From the NCBI GenBank assembly GCA_002279065.1, contig NCKB01000007.1, positions 1 to 64,000 on the forward strand: 64,000 nucleotides of DNA, read 5' to 3'. Source of the stretch: Lysobacterales bacterium 15-68-25. GTDB taxonomy: Bacteria > Pseudomonadota > Gammaproteobacteria > Xanthomonadales > Rhodanobacteraceae. Both the position numbers and the translations under genes were made by a program. Below the pieces are notes generated by a model that did not search any database, was not told where the DNA came from, and saw only the letters and a program-made list of their open reading frames with translations. This document shows positions 20,480-28,638 of this stretch, piece after piece. Numbering within the stretch: the first letter of the stretch is position 1; every line of letters starts with the position of its first letter.

Positions 20480-21175
20480 ATGATGTCGATCAAGCACGTC
20501 CTGCTCGCCCTGCTGCTCCTGATACCCGCCACCGCGGCCCGTGCCGTGTGCCACGACACCGTGGTGATGGTCCACGGCAATACCGGCAGCCCGAGCGATT
20601 TCGTCAACACCTACAACCTGCTGCGCCAGAACGGCTGGAGCGACGCGCAGATTGTCCGCCCGTCCTGGGGCGACCCGTACTGCGCCGCCTGCAACGACCA
20701 CAACGGCAGCGAGGAGACGCCGGTGAAGAACGCGATCTCCAGCGCCATCGCCGGCTCGTGCAGCGGCAGGATCGACGTGATCGCGCACTCCATGGGCGTG
20801 ACCCTGGCCATGCGCGAGATCGACAAGCTCGGCGTGGCTTCCAAGGTGGACACGTTCATCGGCATCGCCGGCGCGGTGCATGGCCTGTGGAGCTGCGGGG
20901 TGTACCCGTACAACGTGCTCACCAGCACCTGCGGCACCTATGGCCTGTCGATCGGCAGCCCGCTGCTGGAGTCCTTTGCCGGGCACCGCTACGGCACGCA
21001 CATGTACTCGTTCAAGTCGTGGATCGACGAGATCAACTGCTACGGCGGCGTGTGCACCGTCGATGGCGTGCATACCTCGACCATCCCCGGCGAGGACGCC
21101 AGCTTCGACTACCCCTACGGTCACTACCAGCTGCTCTGGTACACCGCCGCCGACCAGATGGCGCTGATCCAGTAA
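20480..21175 (+). CDS. secreted class 2 lipase/esterase
   Basis: A 231-residue exported alpha/beta hydrolase resembling small class 2 (LipA/EstA) lipases. A Sec signal ends near ATAARA at residues 18-23. HGNTGSPSDFVNTYN includes the oxyanion region, and DVIAHSMGVTLAMRE holds the nucleophile Ser. Eight or so cysteines in the mature part (CAAC, CSG, SCGVY, STCGTYG, NCYGGVC) suggest disulfides. AAGGAGG stands just upstream of a MM start (20480/20483). It is transcribed alone between the permease and typA; the substrate is unknown. Confidence 0.85.
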   Translation: MMSIKHVLLALLLLIPATAARAVCHDTVVMVHGNTGSPSDFVNTYNLLRQNGWSDAQIVRPSWGDPYCAACNDHNGSEETPVKNAISSAIAGSCSGRIDVIAHSMGVTLAMREIDKLGVASKVDTFIGIAGAVHGLWSCGVYPYNVLTSTCGTYGLSIGSPLLESFAGHRYGTHMYSFKSWIDEINCYGGVCTVDGVHTSTIPGEDASFDYPYGHYQLLWYTAADQMALIQ

Positions 21176-21288
21176 GCCCCGGCGGGCCGGCGCTCCAGGC
21201 CCCCGGCCCGCCACTCGCCCAGCCGCCCGCCCGGGCGGCCGCCTGAACCGTCCCGCGCGGCGGTGCAGCAAGTTGTCACACAAGCCCG

Positions 21289-21294
21289 TATAAT
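21289..21294 (+). promoter_or_regulatory. putative -10 element of typA
   Basis: A perfect TATAAT, 65 bases before the typA ATG. TTGTCA at 21273 looks like a -35 but is only 10 bases away, and no good hexamer is seen at 16-18 bases, so the promoter call rests on the -10. Confidence 0.5.
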
Positions 21295-21358
21295 CCGGCG
21301 GTTATTCCTTCTGCCCACCTTTCAGGCGGCCCCCACGGCGCCCGCCGAGCGTTTACCC

Positions 21359-23188
21359 ATGTCCATCGAAAATCTGCGCAACATCGCCATCGTCGCCCAC
21401 GTCGACCACGGCAAGACCACCCTCGTCGACCAGCTGCTGAAGCAGTCCGGCACGCTCGCCGAGCGCACCGTGCTGGCCGAGCGCGTGATGGACTCCAACG
21501 ACCAGGAAAAGGAACGCGGCATCACCATCCTGGCCAAGAACACCGCGATCAAGTGGAACGGCAACCGCATCAACATCGTCGACACCCCCGGACACGCCGA
21601 CTTCGGCGGCGAGGTGGAGCGCGTGCTGTCGATGGTCGACTCGGTGCTGCTGCTGGTCGATGCGATGGACGGCCCGATGCCGCAGACCCGCTTCGTGACG
21701 CAGAAGGCGTTCGCGATGGGCTTCAAGCCGATCGTGGTGGTGAACAAGATCGACCGCCCGGGTGCGCGCCCGGAGTGGGTCGTCGAGCAGGTGTGGGACC
21801 TGTTCGACCGCCTCGGCGCCACCGCCGAGCAGATGGACTTCCCGATCGTCTACGCCTCGGCGCTGAATGGCTACGCCAGCCTCGATCCGGAGGCCCGCGA
21901 AGGAGACATGACCCCGCTGTATGAAGCGATCATGCAGCACGCGCCCAAGCCCGAGGTGGATCCGGAGGGCCCGTTCCAGATGCGCATCAGCCAGCTCGAC
22001 TACAACAGCTTCGTCGGCGTGATCGGCATCGGCCGCATCCAGCGTGGCACGATGAAGAAGGGCATGCCGGTCGCGATCATCGACCGCGAAGGCAAGAAGC
22101 GCTCGGGCAAGATCGGCCAGGTGCTGGGCTTCATGGGCCTGGAGCGCATCGAGCAGGACACCGCCGAGGCCGGTGACATCGTCGCCATCTCCGGCATCCA
22201 GGAGCTCACCATCTCCGACACCGTCACCGCGCCCGACACGCCCGAGGCGCTGCCGGCGCTGACCGTGGACGAGCCGACCATCTCGATGACTTTCCAGGTC
22301 AACAACTCGCCGTTCGCCGGCAACAAGGACATGTCCGGCGGCAAGTTCCTCACCAGCCGCCAGATCCGCGACCGCCTGGACCGCGAGAAGGTGCACAACG
22401 TGGCGCTGCGCGTGGAAGACGGCTCGGACGCGGACAAGTTCCTGGTCTCCGGCCGCGGCGAGCTGCACCTGTCGGTGCTGATCGAGAACATGCGCCGTGA
22501 GGGCTACGAGCTGGCCGTGTCGCGTCCGGAAGTGATCATCAAGGAAATCGACGGCCAGCTGATGGAGCCGTTCGAGCAGCTGGTGGTGGACGTCGAAGAG
22601 ATCCACCAGGGCGCCGTGATGGAGCGCCTCGGCGTGCGCAAGGGCCAGCTGAAGAACATGGAGCCGGACGGCAAGGGCCGCGTGCGCCTGGAGTACATGA
22701 TCCCGGCGCGGGGCCTGATCGGCTTCCAGAACCAGTTCAAGACCCTCACCCAGGGCTCGGGCCTGCTGTTCCACGTGTTCGACCACTACGGTCCGAAGGA
22801 AGAAGGCCAGATCGCCCAGCGCCCGAACGGCGTGATGATCTCCAACGGCACCGGCCCGACCCCGGCCTACGCGCTGAACATGCTGCAGGAGCGCGGCCGC
22901 CTGCTGGTCGGCGACGGCGACGAGGTGTACGAGGGCCAGCTGGTCGGCATCCACGCCAAGGACAACGACCTCACCGTCAACGCCCTGCGCGCCAAGCAGC
23001 TGACCAACATGCGCGCCGCCGGCAAGGACGACGGCATCCAGCTGACCCCGCCGATCCGCATGTCGCTGGAGCAGGCGCTGGACTTCATCGACGACGACGA
23101 GCTGGTCGAGGTCACCCCGAAGGCGATCCGCCTGCGCAAGAAGTACCTCACCGAGAACGACCGCAAGCAGGCCTCGCGCCGCGGCTGA
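21359..23188 (+). CDS. typA: translational GTPase TypA/BipA
   Basis: A 609-residue ribosome-binding GTPase related to EF-G, involved in 50S assembly and stress/low-temperature growth. G1 is AHVDHGKTT (residues 13-21), G2 in ERGITI, G3 DTPGHADF, G4 [10 protein letters not shown], then EF-Tu domain 2, EF-G-like domains III and V and the BipA-specific C-terminus ([20 protein letters not shown] in two parts, RLRKKYL). The start [14 protein letters not shown] fits the family; the frame reaches back to 21263 without likeness. It is monocistronic with a strong terminator. Confidence 0.98.
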   Translation: MSIENLRNIAIVAHVDHGKTTLVDQLLKQSGTLAERTVLAERVMDSNDQEKERGITILAKNTAIKWNGNRINIVDTPGHADFGGEVERVLSMVDSVLLLVDAMDGPMPQTRFVTQKAFAMGFKPIVVVNKIDRPGARPEWVVEQVWDLFDRLGATAEQMDFPIVYASALNGYASLDPEAREGDMTPLYEAIMQHAPKPEVDPEGPFQMRISQLDYNSFVGVIGIGRIQRGTMKKGMPVAIIDREGKKRSGKIGQVLGFMGLERIEQDTAEAGDIVAISGIQELTISDTVTAPDTPEALPALTVDEPTISMTFQVNNSPFAGNKDMSGGKFLTSRQIRDRLDREKVHNVALRVEDGSDADKFLVSGRGELHLSVLIENMRREGYELAVSRPEVIIKEIDGQLMEPFEQLVVDVEEIHQGAVMERLGVRKGQLKNMEPDGKGRVRLEYMIPARGLIGFQNQFKTLTQGSGLLFHVFDHYGPKEEGQIAQRPNGVMISNGTGPTPAYALNMLQERGRLLVGDGDEVYEGQLVGIHAKDNDLTVNALRAKQLTNMRAAGKDDGIQLTPPIRMSLEQALDFIDDDELVEVTPKAIRLRKKYLTENDRKQASRRG

Positions 23189-23210
23189 TCGGGCGTCCCG
23201 TTCCGCATGA

Positions 23211-23240
23211 CGAAAAAGCCGCCCTCGGGCGGCTTTTTCG
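23211..23240. terminator. bidirectional intrinsic terminator of typA and dsbG
   Basis: CGAAAAAGCCGCCC and GGGCGGCTTTTTCG form a 14-bp perfect hairpin with a tiny loop; each strand leaves a T-run. It lies between the converging typA and dsbG stops. Confidence 0.92.
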
Positions 23241-23259
23241 TTTCCGTGACCGACCCGGC

Positions 23260-24015
23260 TTACTTGCCGAAGATCTCGTCCAGAGCGTCCGGCGGCGGCA
23301 TGCCGTCGTCCTGGCGGATCTTGCCGGAGGCGTCCTTGTAGATCACTGCGGGCGTGCCGGTGATGCCCAGCGTGTCCATCAGCGTGGCGTTGTCTTCCAG
23401 CTTCTTCGCCGTCGCCGCGGAAACCTTGGCCACCGGCTGCACCGGGCTGTTGCCGAAATGCTGCTCGTGCTGGCGCAGCGTCGCGGCCGGATCGGCGGCC
23501 TCGAGCACGGCCGCCGCGCGCGACTCGCTCTTCGGCGCGATCACCGCGACCATCACGTAGCGCACCTGCACCTCGCCCTTGGCCAGCTTCGGCTGGATCG
23601 CGGCCCACAGGCGGTGGCAGTACGGGCACTCGGTGTCGTTGAACACGTAGACGATACGCGACGCCTTGGGCGAGCCCTCGGCGATCCAGGTCGACTTTTC
23701 CAGCGAGGCCCAGGTTGCTGCATCCAGCACCGGCTTGGTCGCATCGGACATCGGTCCCTGGGTGAGGTCCTTGCCCTGCTCGTCGAACAGCACGCCGACG
23801 AAGGCATGCTTGCCGTCCGGCGGCACGTACACGGGCACCGGCCGGCCGCCGTAGCTGCCGAGGTAGGCGTGGTAGCCGTCGGGTGCCGGCAGCGGGCCCT
23901 TGATGGTCATGCCCTTGGCTTCAAGCGCCTGCACCGGCGCCGGATAGTTCGGGGTGTCCTGCGCCTGGGCACAGGCGCTCAGCAGCAGGGCCAGGCCCAG
24001 CAAACGAAACTTCAT
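23260..24015 (-). CDS. dsbG: periplasmic thiol:disulfide interchange protein DsbG
   Basis: A 251-residue exported thioredoxin-fold protein. The signal region MKFRLLGLALLLSACAQAQD could be lipoprotein type (LSAC). An N-terminal dimerisation domain (GMTIKGPLPAPDGYHAYLG) precedes the thioredoxin domain with the redox motif CPYC (NDTECPYCHRLW) and cis-Pro in GITGTPAVIY. DsbG-type proteins reduce sulfenylated or wrongly oxidised periplasmic cysteines. Its ATG overlaps the TlpA-like stop by four bases, and it is the last gene of the presumed sulfur operon, where protecting the cysteines of DsrE-type or cytochrome partners would make sense. Confidence 0.9.
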   Translation of the reverse strand: MKFRLLGLALLLSACAQAQDTPNYPAPVQALEAKGMTIKGPLPAPDGYHAYLGSYGGRPVPVYVPPDGKHAFVGVLFDEQGKDLTQGPMSDATKPVLDAATWASLEKSTWIAEGSPKASRIVYVFNDTECPYCHRLWAAIQPKLAKGEVQVRYVMVAVIAPKSESRAAAVLEAADPAATLRQHEQHFGNSPVQPVAKVSAATAKKLEDNATLMDTLGITGTPAVIYKDASGKIRQDDGMPPPDALDEIFGK

Positions 24016-24866
24016 CGGGAAACTCCAGCTTGGACCGGTACCGACCTGGCACCGGGCAGAATGAGCCGCATCTCGGCGGCCAGGGTCGCCGGCGACAGCG
24101 CGCCGATGTGCATGCTACGCAAAACGCCGTCGGCGTCGAAGAACAGCGTGGTCGGGAATACCCTGGCGTTCATCTGCTGCGCGAGCGACTGGCCGGGATC
24201 GATCAGCGCGTGCTGCGGTTGCAGCCCGCTGGCCGCGAAGAAGGCGCGCACCTCGGCTGCCGACTCGCCCTGGTCGACAAAGACGAAATGCACGTCCTGG
24301 CGCGCCTGCTGCGCCTCGACCAGCACCGGCATCTCGCGACGGCACGGCGGGCACCAGGTGGCCCAGAGATTGACCACCACCGGCTTGCCCACGAAACCGC
24401 GCAGGGCCACCGGCCGGTCATCCAGATCACGCAGCGTCAAAGCGGGAAGCGGCGTGTGCGTGGCCGCATCCAGCCGCGCCACGACGAGCAGGCCGAAGCC
24501 CCAGACCAGCAGACCGCTGGCCAGCGATACGGCCAGCGGCAGCCGCAGCAGCGGCCGACGCCAGCCCAGGCCCAGCGCACCGAGAACCAGCGCAGCCACG
24601 CCGGCCCACGGGGAGAAGCCCGCATCGCGGGGGTCGAGCACGCTCAGCGGTGCGTCAGCGTACTGCGGCCACCAGCTCACCACGAAGGCGATGCGTGCCA
24701 CCAGCAACGTCAGCACGAGCAACGCCCACAGCGCCGGCTCGACCTTGGCGCGGCCACGCCGGTGCAGGAAGGCCGCCACCGCCAGCGCCGTGACGACGCC
24801 CGCCACCAGCAGCACCGTGCCCAGCGACCATGCCAGCGGGCCGATCGATACCACCGGGGCGGCCAT
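24012..24866 (-). CDS. TlpA-type thioredoxin with N-terminal membrane domain
   Basis: A 284-residue protein with four or so membrane segments in residues 1-130 (LGTVLLVAGVVTALAVAAFL; LWALLVLTLLVARIAFVVSW) that recall a prolipoprotein diacylglyceryl transferase-like module, then a periplasmic TlpA/ResA thioredoxin domain with active site WCPPC (NLWATWCPPCRREMP) and cis-Pro in ARVFPTTLFF. It would reduce periplasmic disulfides, perhaps of haem sites or sulfur carriers. I use ATG 24866; GTG 24896 is an alternative without a better SD. It overlaps dsbG by four bases and is 87 bases past tsdA. Confidence 0.85.
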   Translation of the reverse strand: MAAPVVSIGPLAWSLGTVLLVAGVVTALAVAAFLHRRGRAKVEPALWALLVLTLLVARIAFVVSWWPQYADAPLSVLDPRDAGFSPWAGVAALVLGALGLGWRRPLLRLPLAVSLASGLLVWGFGLLVVARLDAATHTPLPALTLRDLDDRPVALRGFVGKPVVVNLWATWCPPCRREMPVLVEAQQARQDVHFVFVDQGESAAEVRAFFAASGLQPQHALIDPGQSLAQQMNARVFPTTLFFDADGVLRSMHIGALSPATLAAEMRLILPGARSVPVQAGVSR

Positions 24867-24953
24867 CAACGCATCCCGCACGCGGAGACTGGCCACCGCG
24901 TGCGGATGGTCGCAGCGACCAGCGGTGCGGCCACCGGACGCTTGCGCATCCAG

Positions 24954-25919
24954 TTACTTCCGCGCGGCCGGCGCCGAGCCCAGCAGATGGCCGTTCATCG
25001 TGGTGCCGTACAGCGACATCGGCGTGTCGTGGTAGGTCTTGCGCGTGGCCGCCAGATCGCCCTTGTAGCGCGGGTCCTGCGGGCGCTCGTGCGCGTCCAT
25101 GTACATCGCCACGTCCCAGGCGTCCTGGTCGGTGAGCGTGCCACCCTGACTCAACGGCATGTTCGCCTTGATGAAGGCCGCCGCGTTGTCCAGCTGGCCC
25201 ATGCCGGCGCCCCAGTTGAACGAGTCCGGCCCCCACAACGGCGGGAACACGTAGCGGCCGGCCACCTGCTGGCCCTGGCCGTCGTTGCCGTGGCACAGCG
25301 CGCAGTGCTGCTTGAACACCTGCTCCCCGCGCGCGAAGTCCGGCGGCTGCGGCGGCTTGAAGCCCTTCTTCGGATAGCCCGCGCCAGGCAGCTTCTCGCC
25401 GGTGGGCGCGCCCTTGGCCATCCAGAACGCGTAGGTCTCCAGCGCCACCATCTCCTTCGCATCCAGCGGCGGCGCCTTACCGTTCATGCTGTACTTGAAG
25501 CAGCCCTGCAGGCGTTCGCCGAGCGTGTTCACGTGGCCGTTCTTCGCACGGTAGGCGGGATAGGCCACGTAAGCTCCCCACAGCGGGGCGGAGTTGGCCA
25601 GCCGTCCGGCATCGAGGTGGCAGTTGGAGCAGCGCAGGCCATTGCCGACGTATTCCTTCGCTGCCACGCCAGTGTTGACGAAGATCTCGCGCCCCAGCCG
25701 CACCATGTCGCCGAACGGTCCCTGCGGAATCGCGGACTCCGGCGGCGGCTCGAACGCGGCCGGCTTGGCCTTCGCTTCAGCCGCTGCCGGGGCATGGGCC
25801 GCCGGCGCGGCGGTGGACCCGGCGGCCGGTGCGGCCTTGGAAGCCTCCGGAGGCGCGGAGTGCGAACAGGCCGCCAGGGCCAGCACGGCAAGGCCGATGA
25901 GCAGATGACGCGGCGTCAT
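24954..25919 (-). CDS. tsdA: thiosulfate dehydrogenase TsdA (diheme cytochrome c)
   Basis: A 321-residue exported diheme cytochrome predicted to couple two thiosulfates to tetrathionate, or the reverse. Lipobox at LALAAC (Cys18), then a ~40-residue Ala/Pro linker. Haem 1 site CSNCH (97-101) in the TsdA-type context GLRCSNCHLDAGR, the likely axial-ligand Cys140 in LQGCFKYSMNG, and haem 2 site CALCH (QHCALCHGNDGQG). These are the marks of TsdA. It overlaps the upstream cytochrome gene by four bases (ATGA), so the two are translationally coupled. A lipid anchor with a long linker would tether it to a membrane. Confidence 0.85.
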   Translation of the reverse strand: MTPRHLLIGLAVLALAACSHSAPPEASKAAPAAGSTAAPAAHAPAAAEAKAKPAAFEPPPESAIPQGPFGDMVRLGREIFVNTGVAAKEYVGNGLRCSNCHLDAGRLANSAPLWGAYVAYPAYRAKNGHVNTLGERLQGCFKYSMNGKAPPLDAKEMVALETYAFWMAKGAPTGEKLPGAGYPKKGFKPPQPPDFARGEQVFKQHCALCHGNDGQGQQVAGRYVFPPLWGPDSFNWGAGMGQLDNAAAFIKANMPLSQGGTLTDQDAWDVAMYMDAHERPQDPRYKGDLAATRKTYHDTPMSLYGTTMNGHLLGSAPAARK

Positions 25920-26590
25920 TGACGGGACTCCTTCGGCGGAAACGGTTGGGCGGCGAACCAGTGCGCCACGGCGTCGATGTCCTGATCGCTCAGCGACTGG
26001 CTGATGTTGCGCATCAGGCCCATCGGATCGTTGTGGCGACTGCCGCTGCGGAAGGCCTTGAGCTGCGATGCCAGGTAGTTGGCCGACTGCCCCGCCAGCG
26101 GCGGGAAATTCGCCCCGACGCCCGTGCCGCCCGGGCCGTGGCACTGCTCGCAGGCGGGCACCTGCTTCGACCAGCGCCCGCGCGTGGCCAACGTCTCGCC
26201 GACGTGGTCCGGATCGGCAAAGGGGGTGGTGCCGGCGGCATCCGGCGTGGCGACCGCCGGCATCTTGCTGAAGTAAGTCGCCAGCGCCTTGCGCTCCGCC
26301 TCGGTCAGCGCACTGGCCTGCAGCTTCATCACCGGGTTGTCCCGCGCGCCGCTGGCGAAGTCTTCGAGCTGCGCCTGCAGGTAGGCTTCGTTCTGCCCGG
26401 CCAGCCGGGGGAACCCCCCGGACGCCTGGCCGCTGCCGTTAGGCGCATGGCAGGTCTGGCAGGGCGCCGCGCCCTTGCCATTGCCCTGCGCGGCGATCGT
26501 CGCCGCGTCCTGCGCCGCGGCCGGCAAGGTGGCCGCCATCAACAGCGCGGCCGCGGCGATCGCATGTCCGCGCCAACGATCAATGCGCAT
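25916..26590 (-). CDS. diheme cytochrome c4-like protein (TsdB-like)
   Basis: A 224-residue exported cytochrome with two c-haem sites, CQTCH (about residue 44) and CEQCH (about residue 149), in two halves that each carry FPRLAGQ/FPPLAGQ and YLxxQL motifs, as in cytochrome c4 and TsdB. Signal peptide cut near PAAAQDA. It is directly coupled to tsdA and probably takes electrons from it to the respiratory chain. Its start (ATG 26590) overlaps the end of the substrate-binding protein gene by 11 bases. Confidence 0.88.
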   Translation of the reverse strand: MRIDRWRGHAIAAAALLMAATLPAAAQDAATIAAQGNGKGAAPCQTCHAPNGSGQASGGFPRLAGQNEAYLQAQLEDFASGARDNPVMKLQASALTEAERKALATYFSKMPAVATPDAAGTTPFADPDHVGETLATRGRWSKQVPACEQCHGPGGTGVGANFPPLAGQSANYLASQLKAFRSGSRHNDPMGLMRNISQSLSDQDIDAVAHWFAAQPFPPKESRQ

Positions 26591-27548
26591 CGTGGCCGCC
26601 CCCGGCGACGGTCTGGAAGCCGTACTTGCGGTAGATCGCCTGCGCCGCCGGCGTCTGCATGAAGCGGAGGAAATCCTTTGCGGCCTGTGCGTGCGGCGCA
26701 TCCTTCATGCGTGCCGCGGTGTAGGTGGCGATGGAGTTCTGGTCGGCGGGAATCGCGATCGTCTCCACCGGGCGATGCAGGATCTCCTGCTGGAAGTACG
26801 CCTCGGTGGACCACACCGGCGCCGCGTCCGACTCGCCCTGGAGCACGCGCAGCGGCGACTGGCGATGGTGGATGTGGGTAAGGAAGGTGCTGCCGTCGGC
26901 CACCTTGGTCTTCATCACCGCGGTCACCAGCGCTTCGCCCCCGGCCTTGCGGTAGCTGGCCTGGATCTGCCGGGCGATGCCCTCCCAGGCGGGGTTCGGC
27001 ATGCTCACCCGCACGTCGGGCCGGCCCAGGTCCTTCAGCCCCTCGACGTGCTTCGGGTTGCCCTTGGCGACCATGATCGCCAGCGGGTTGCGCACGTAGT
27101 CGACGGTTTCGGCGAACCAGCCGTGCTCCTTCTGGCGCTCGGCGATGGCCGCCTTGCCGGCAGTGTAGATGTCCGGCTTCAACGCGATGCGCAGGTTGCC
27201 CATGACCAGCGAACCGCTCTCGATCTGCTTGGCCAGGATGCCCGGCGGCAGCGTCTCGACGTAGATGCGCTGGTACTGCGGATAGGCCTGGCGGAACGCG
27301 TCCATCAGGTCGTGCACGACCATGAACTGGTTGCCTGCGAAAAACACCGTGAGCTGCGGATCGGCGATGTCGCCGTGCAGGTCGGCGATGGCATCGACCG
27401 GCGGCGCGCTGAAGTGCACGCCGCCCGCCGGCGGCGGGTTCCAGGGCGGAAGGTAGTCCGTGCTCTGGGCGGCAGCCGCCCCGGTGGTCACCAGGGCAAG
27501 CAGCGCCAGGGCGCACGTCGCCGCGAGGCGGGTGGCCGAACGGTTCAT
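26580..27548 (-). CDS. solitary periplasmic substrate-binding protein
   Basis: A 322-residue exported protein of the type 2 periplasmic-binding (molybdate/sulfate-like) class. Signal peptide with cut near GAAAAQS; LTVFFAGNQFMVVHDLMDAF and VRNPLAIMVAKGNP are typical lobes, and the C-terminal AKDFLRFMQTPAAQAIYRKY block is common to ModA/SBP proteins. No ABC permease or ATPase is near. In this operon it may hold an oxyanion or metal for the cytochromes, or act as a sensor; the ligand is unknown. GGAG stands nine bases before ATG 27548, directly after a 15-G tract. Confidence 0.82.
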   Translation of the reverse strand: MNRSATRLAATCALALLALVTTGAAAAQSTDYLPPWNPPPAGGVHFSAPPVDAIADLHGDIADPQLTVFFAGNQFMVVHDLMDAFRQAYPQYQRIYVETLPPGILAKQIESGSLVMGNLRIALKPDIYTAGKAAIAERQKEHGWFAETVDYVRNPLAIMVAKGNPKHVEGLKDLGRPDVRVSMPNPAWEGIARQIQASYRKAGGEALVTAVMKTKVADGSTFLTHIHHRQSPLRVLQGESDAAPVWSTEAYFQQEILHRPVETIAIPADQNSIATYTAARMKDAPHAQAAKDFLRFMQTPAAQAIYRKYGFQTVAGGGHDAH

Positions 27549-27569
27549 GGTCGTGTCTCCGTGCCGGGC

Positions 27570-27584
27570 GGGGGGGGGGGGGGG
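27570..27584. repeat. 15-base G homopolymer in the sulfur operon
   Basis: An uninterrupted run of 15 G (C on the coding strand) lies directly after the TGA of the DsrE-like gene and 21 bases before the start of the substrate-binding protein gene. Tracts this long slip easily in replication. It is between the stop and the SD, so length changes would alter leader structure or coupling and not a reading frame. Confidence 0.9.
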
Positions 27585-28136
27585 TCAGAGCGGCATCAGG
27601 GCATAGCCCTTCTGCTGCAGCTCGGTGATGGTGGTCAGTGCGGAAAGCGCCAGCGTGACGCTCTTGTCGACGGCTTCGTACGGATACTTGTGCTCGGCGA
27701 CCGCCTGCCCACAGACCGCGATGTCGACACCCGCCTTGCGCAGCTCGGCGATCACCGGCAGGTTCGGGTTGTCCGTGCCGAACTCCTGGCGATAGTGCGC
27801 GTTGTCCAGCGCGATCGCGGTGGCGCCGCCGGAGGCCACGGCAACGATGTGCAGATGCTTCAACGGCACGCCGGCCCAGGTGTAGAGGTTGACGGTGCGC
27901 GCCACGCGCTCGATACCCGGATTGACCTCGTCCGGCTTGGCAGCCGCCTTGGTCAGGCCGAACACGATCTTGTAGTTCGCCTTGACGTCGGGCTTGTACG
28001 AAGCCTGCGGCAGCTCGTGCATCTTGCCGGCGGAGTGGATGGTGGGCGTCACCCAGAAGTTGTCTGCGGCCAGCGCCCCGGAGCTTGCGAAAGCCAGGCC
28101 GAGCACAGCGCCAAGAGCGGTCACGGTCTTGTTCAT
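27585..28136 (-). CDS. periplasmic DsrE-family protein
   Basis: A 183-residue DsrE/YchN-like protein with its own Sec signal (MNKTVTALGAVLGLAFASSG, cut near ALAAD). The conserved Cys lies in DIAVCGQAVAEHKYPYEAV, as in COG1416-type proteins that carry or bind sulfane sulfur; other blocks are YKIVFGLTKAAAKPDEVNPG and LHIVAVASGGAT. ATG 28136 has AAGGAG upstream. The frame upstream is open and joins the ArsR gene with no stop between. It is in line with tsdA and other envelope redox genes, so a role in sulfur transfer in the periplasm is likely. Confidence 0.85.
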   Translation of the reverse strand: MNKTVTALGAVLGLAFASSGALAADNFWVTPTIHSAGKMHELPQASYKPDVKANYKIVFGLTKAAAKPDEVNPGIERVARTVNLYTWAGVPLKHLHIVAVASGGATAIALDNAHYRQEFGTDNPNLPVIAELRKAGVDIAVCGQAVAEHKYPYEAVDKSVTLALSALTTITELQQKGYALMPL

Positions 28137-28469
28137 CGGAACTTCTCCTTCGGTAGATAGCGGCCGGGAAAGGCCGCAGATGCCAGAGAGCACCGCCGGC
28201 AGATGGGCGGATGCGGATTCATCGAGTCGATAAAACAGTTGGCGCGCCTGACGCCTCTGGAGGATCAATCCCTCCTCGCGCATGCGGGCCAGGTGCTGCG
28301 ACAGCGCCGACAACCCCACCCCGAGTTCCTCCGCCAGCACGCTGACCGAGGCCTCCCCTCCGTGATGGAGCCGGCACAGCACCAGCAGCCGGACGGGATT
28401 GCCGAGCGCCTTGAGCTGCCGCGCCGTCTCCACGACGAGAGGGTGTCTGGTTGGGGTCTTCCGGCTCAA
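28137..28469 (-). CDS. ArsR-family regulator with a SqrR/BigR-like cysteine pair, fused in frame to the DsrE gene
   Basis: About 111 residues of winged-helix ArsR regulator: ALGNPVRLLVLCRLH, SVSVLAEELGVGLSALSQHL (recognition helix) and EEGLILQRRQARQLFYRL. Cys32 and Cys98 are 66 residues apart, as are Cys41 and Cys107 in the persulfide sensor SqrR. No stop codon ends this gene: the frame runs through an embedded SD into the DsrE start at 28136, giving a possible 294-residue fusion. The likely start is TTG 28469, seven bases after a 24-bp inverted-repeat operator, so the mRNA may be nearly leaderless. It probably represses the whole operon until sulfane sulfur appears. Confidence 0.8.
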
Positions 28470-28475
28470 GGATTC

Positions 28476-28499
28476 ACATTTCAGTAAAAGTTGAAATGT
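28476..28499. promoter_or_regulatory. ArsR operator
   Basis: ACATTTCA (28476-28483), 8-base spacer, TGAAATGT (28492-28499): a perfect inverted repeat in AT-rich DNA just upstream of the ArsR start. Position and shape suit autoregulation by an ArsR dimer. Confidence 0.75.
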
Positions 28500-28573
28500 T
28501 TTAGCGCAGCCGCTGTGGACATGTCATCTGGCATTGCACAAGCGCGGCCAGCTGCTTGCGAGCGGAGTCGACC

Positions 28574-28601
28574 CGCCGAACTCCCGGCAGGGAGTTCGGC
28601 G
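28574..28601. terminator. 12-bp perfect stem-loop downstream of the alpha/beta hydrolase
   Basis: CGCCGAACTCCC, loop GGCA, GGGAGTTCGGCG. It lies 38 bases past the minus-strand hydrolase stop and before the ArsR promoter. There is no T-run, so termination is likely but not of the classical type. Confidence 0.5.
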
Positions 28602-28638
28602 ACGGCATCAGGCCCGTCGGATCACTGCCCGTCGAATC

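Noticed and set aside
21273-21278. TTGTCA as -35 of the typA promoter
   Set aside because: It is only 10 bases from TATAAT, too close for a sigma-70 promoter.
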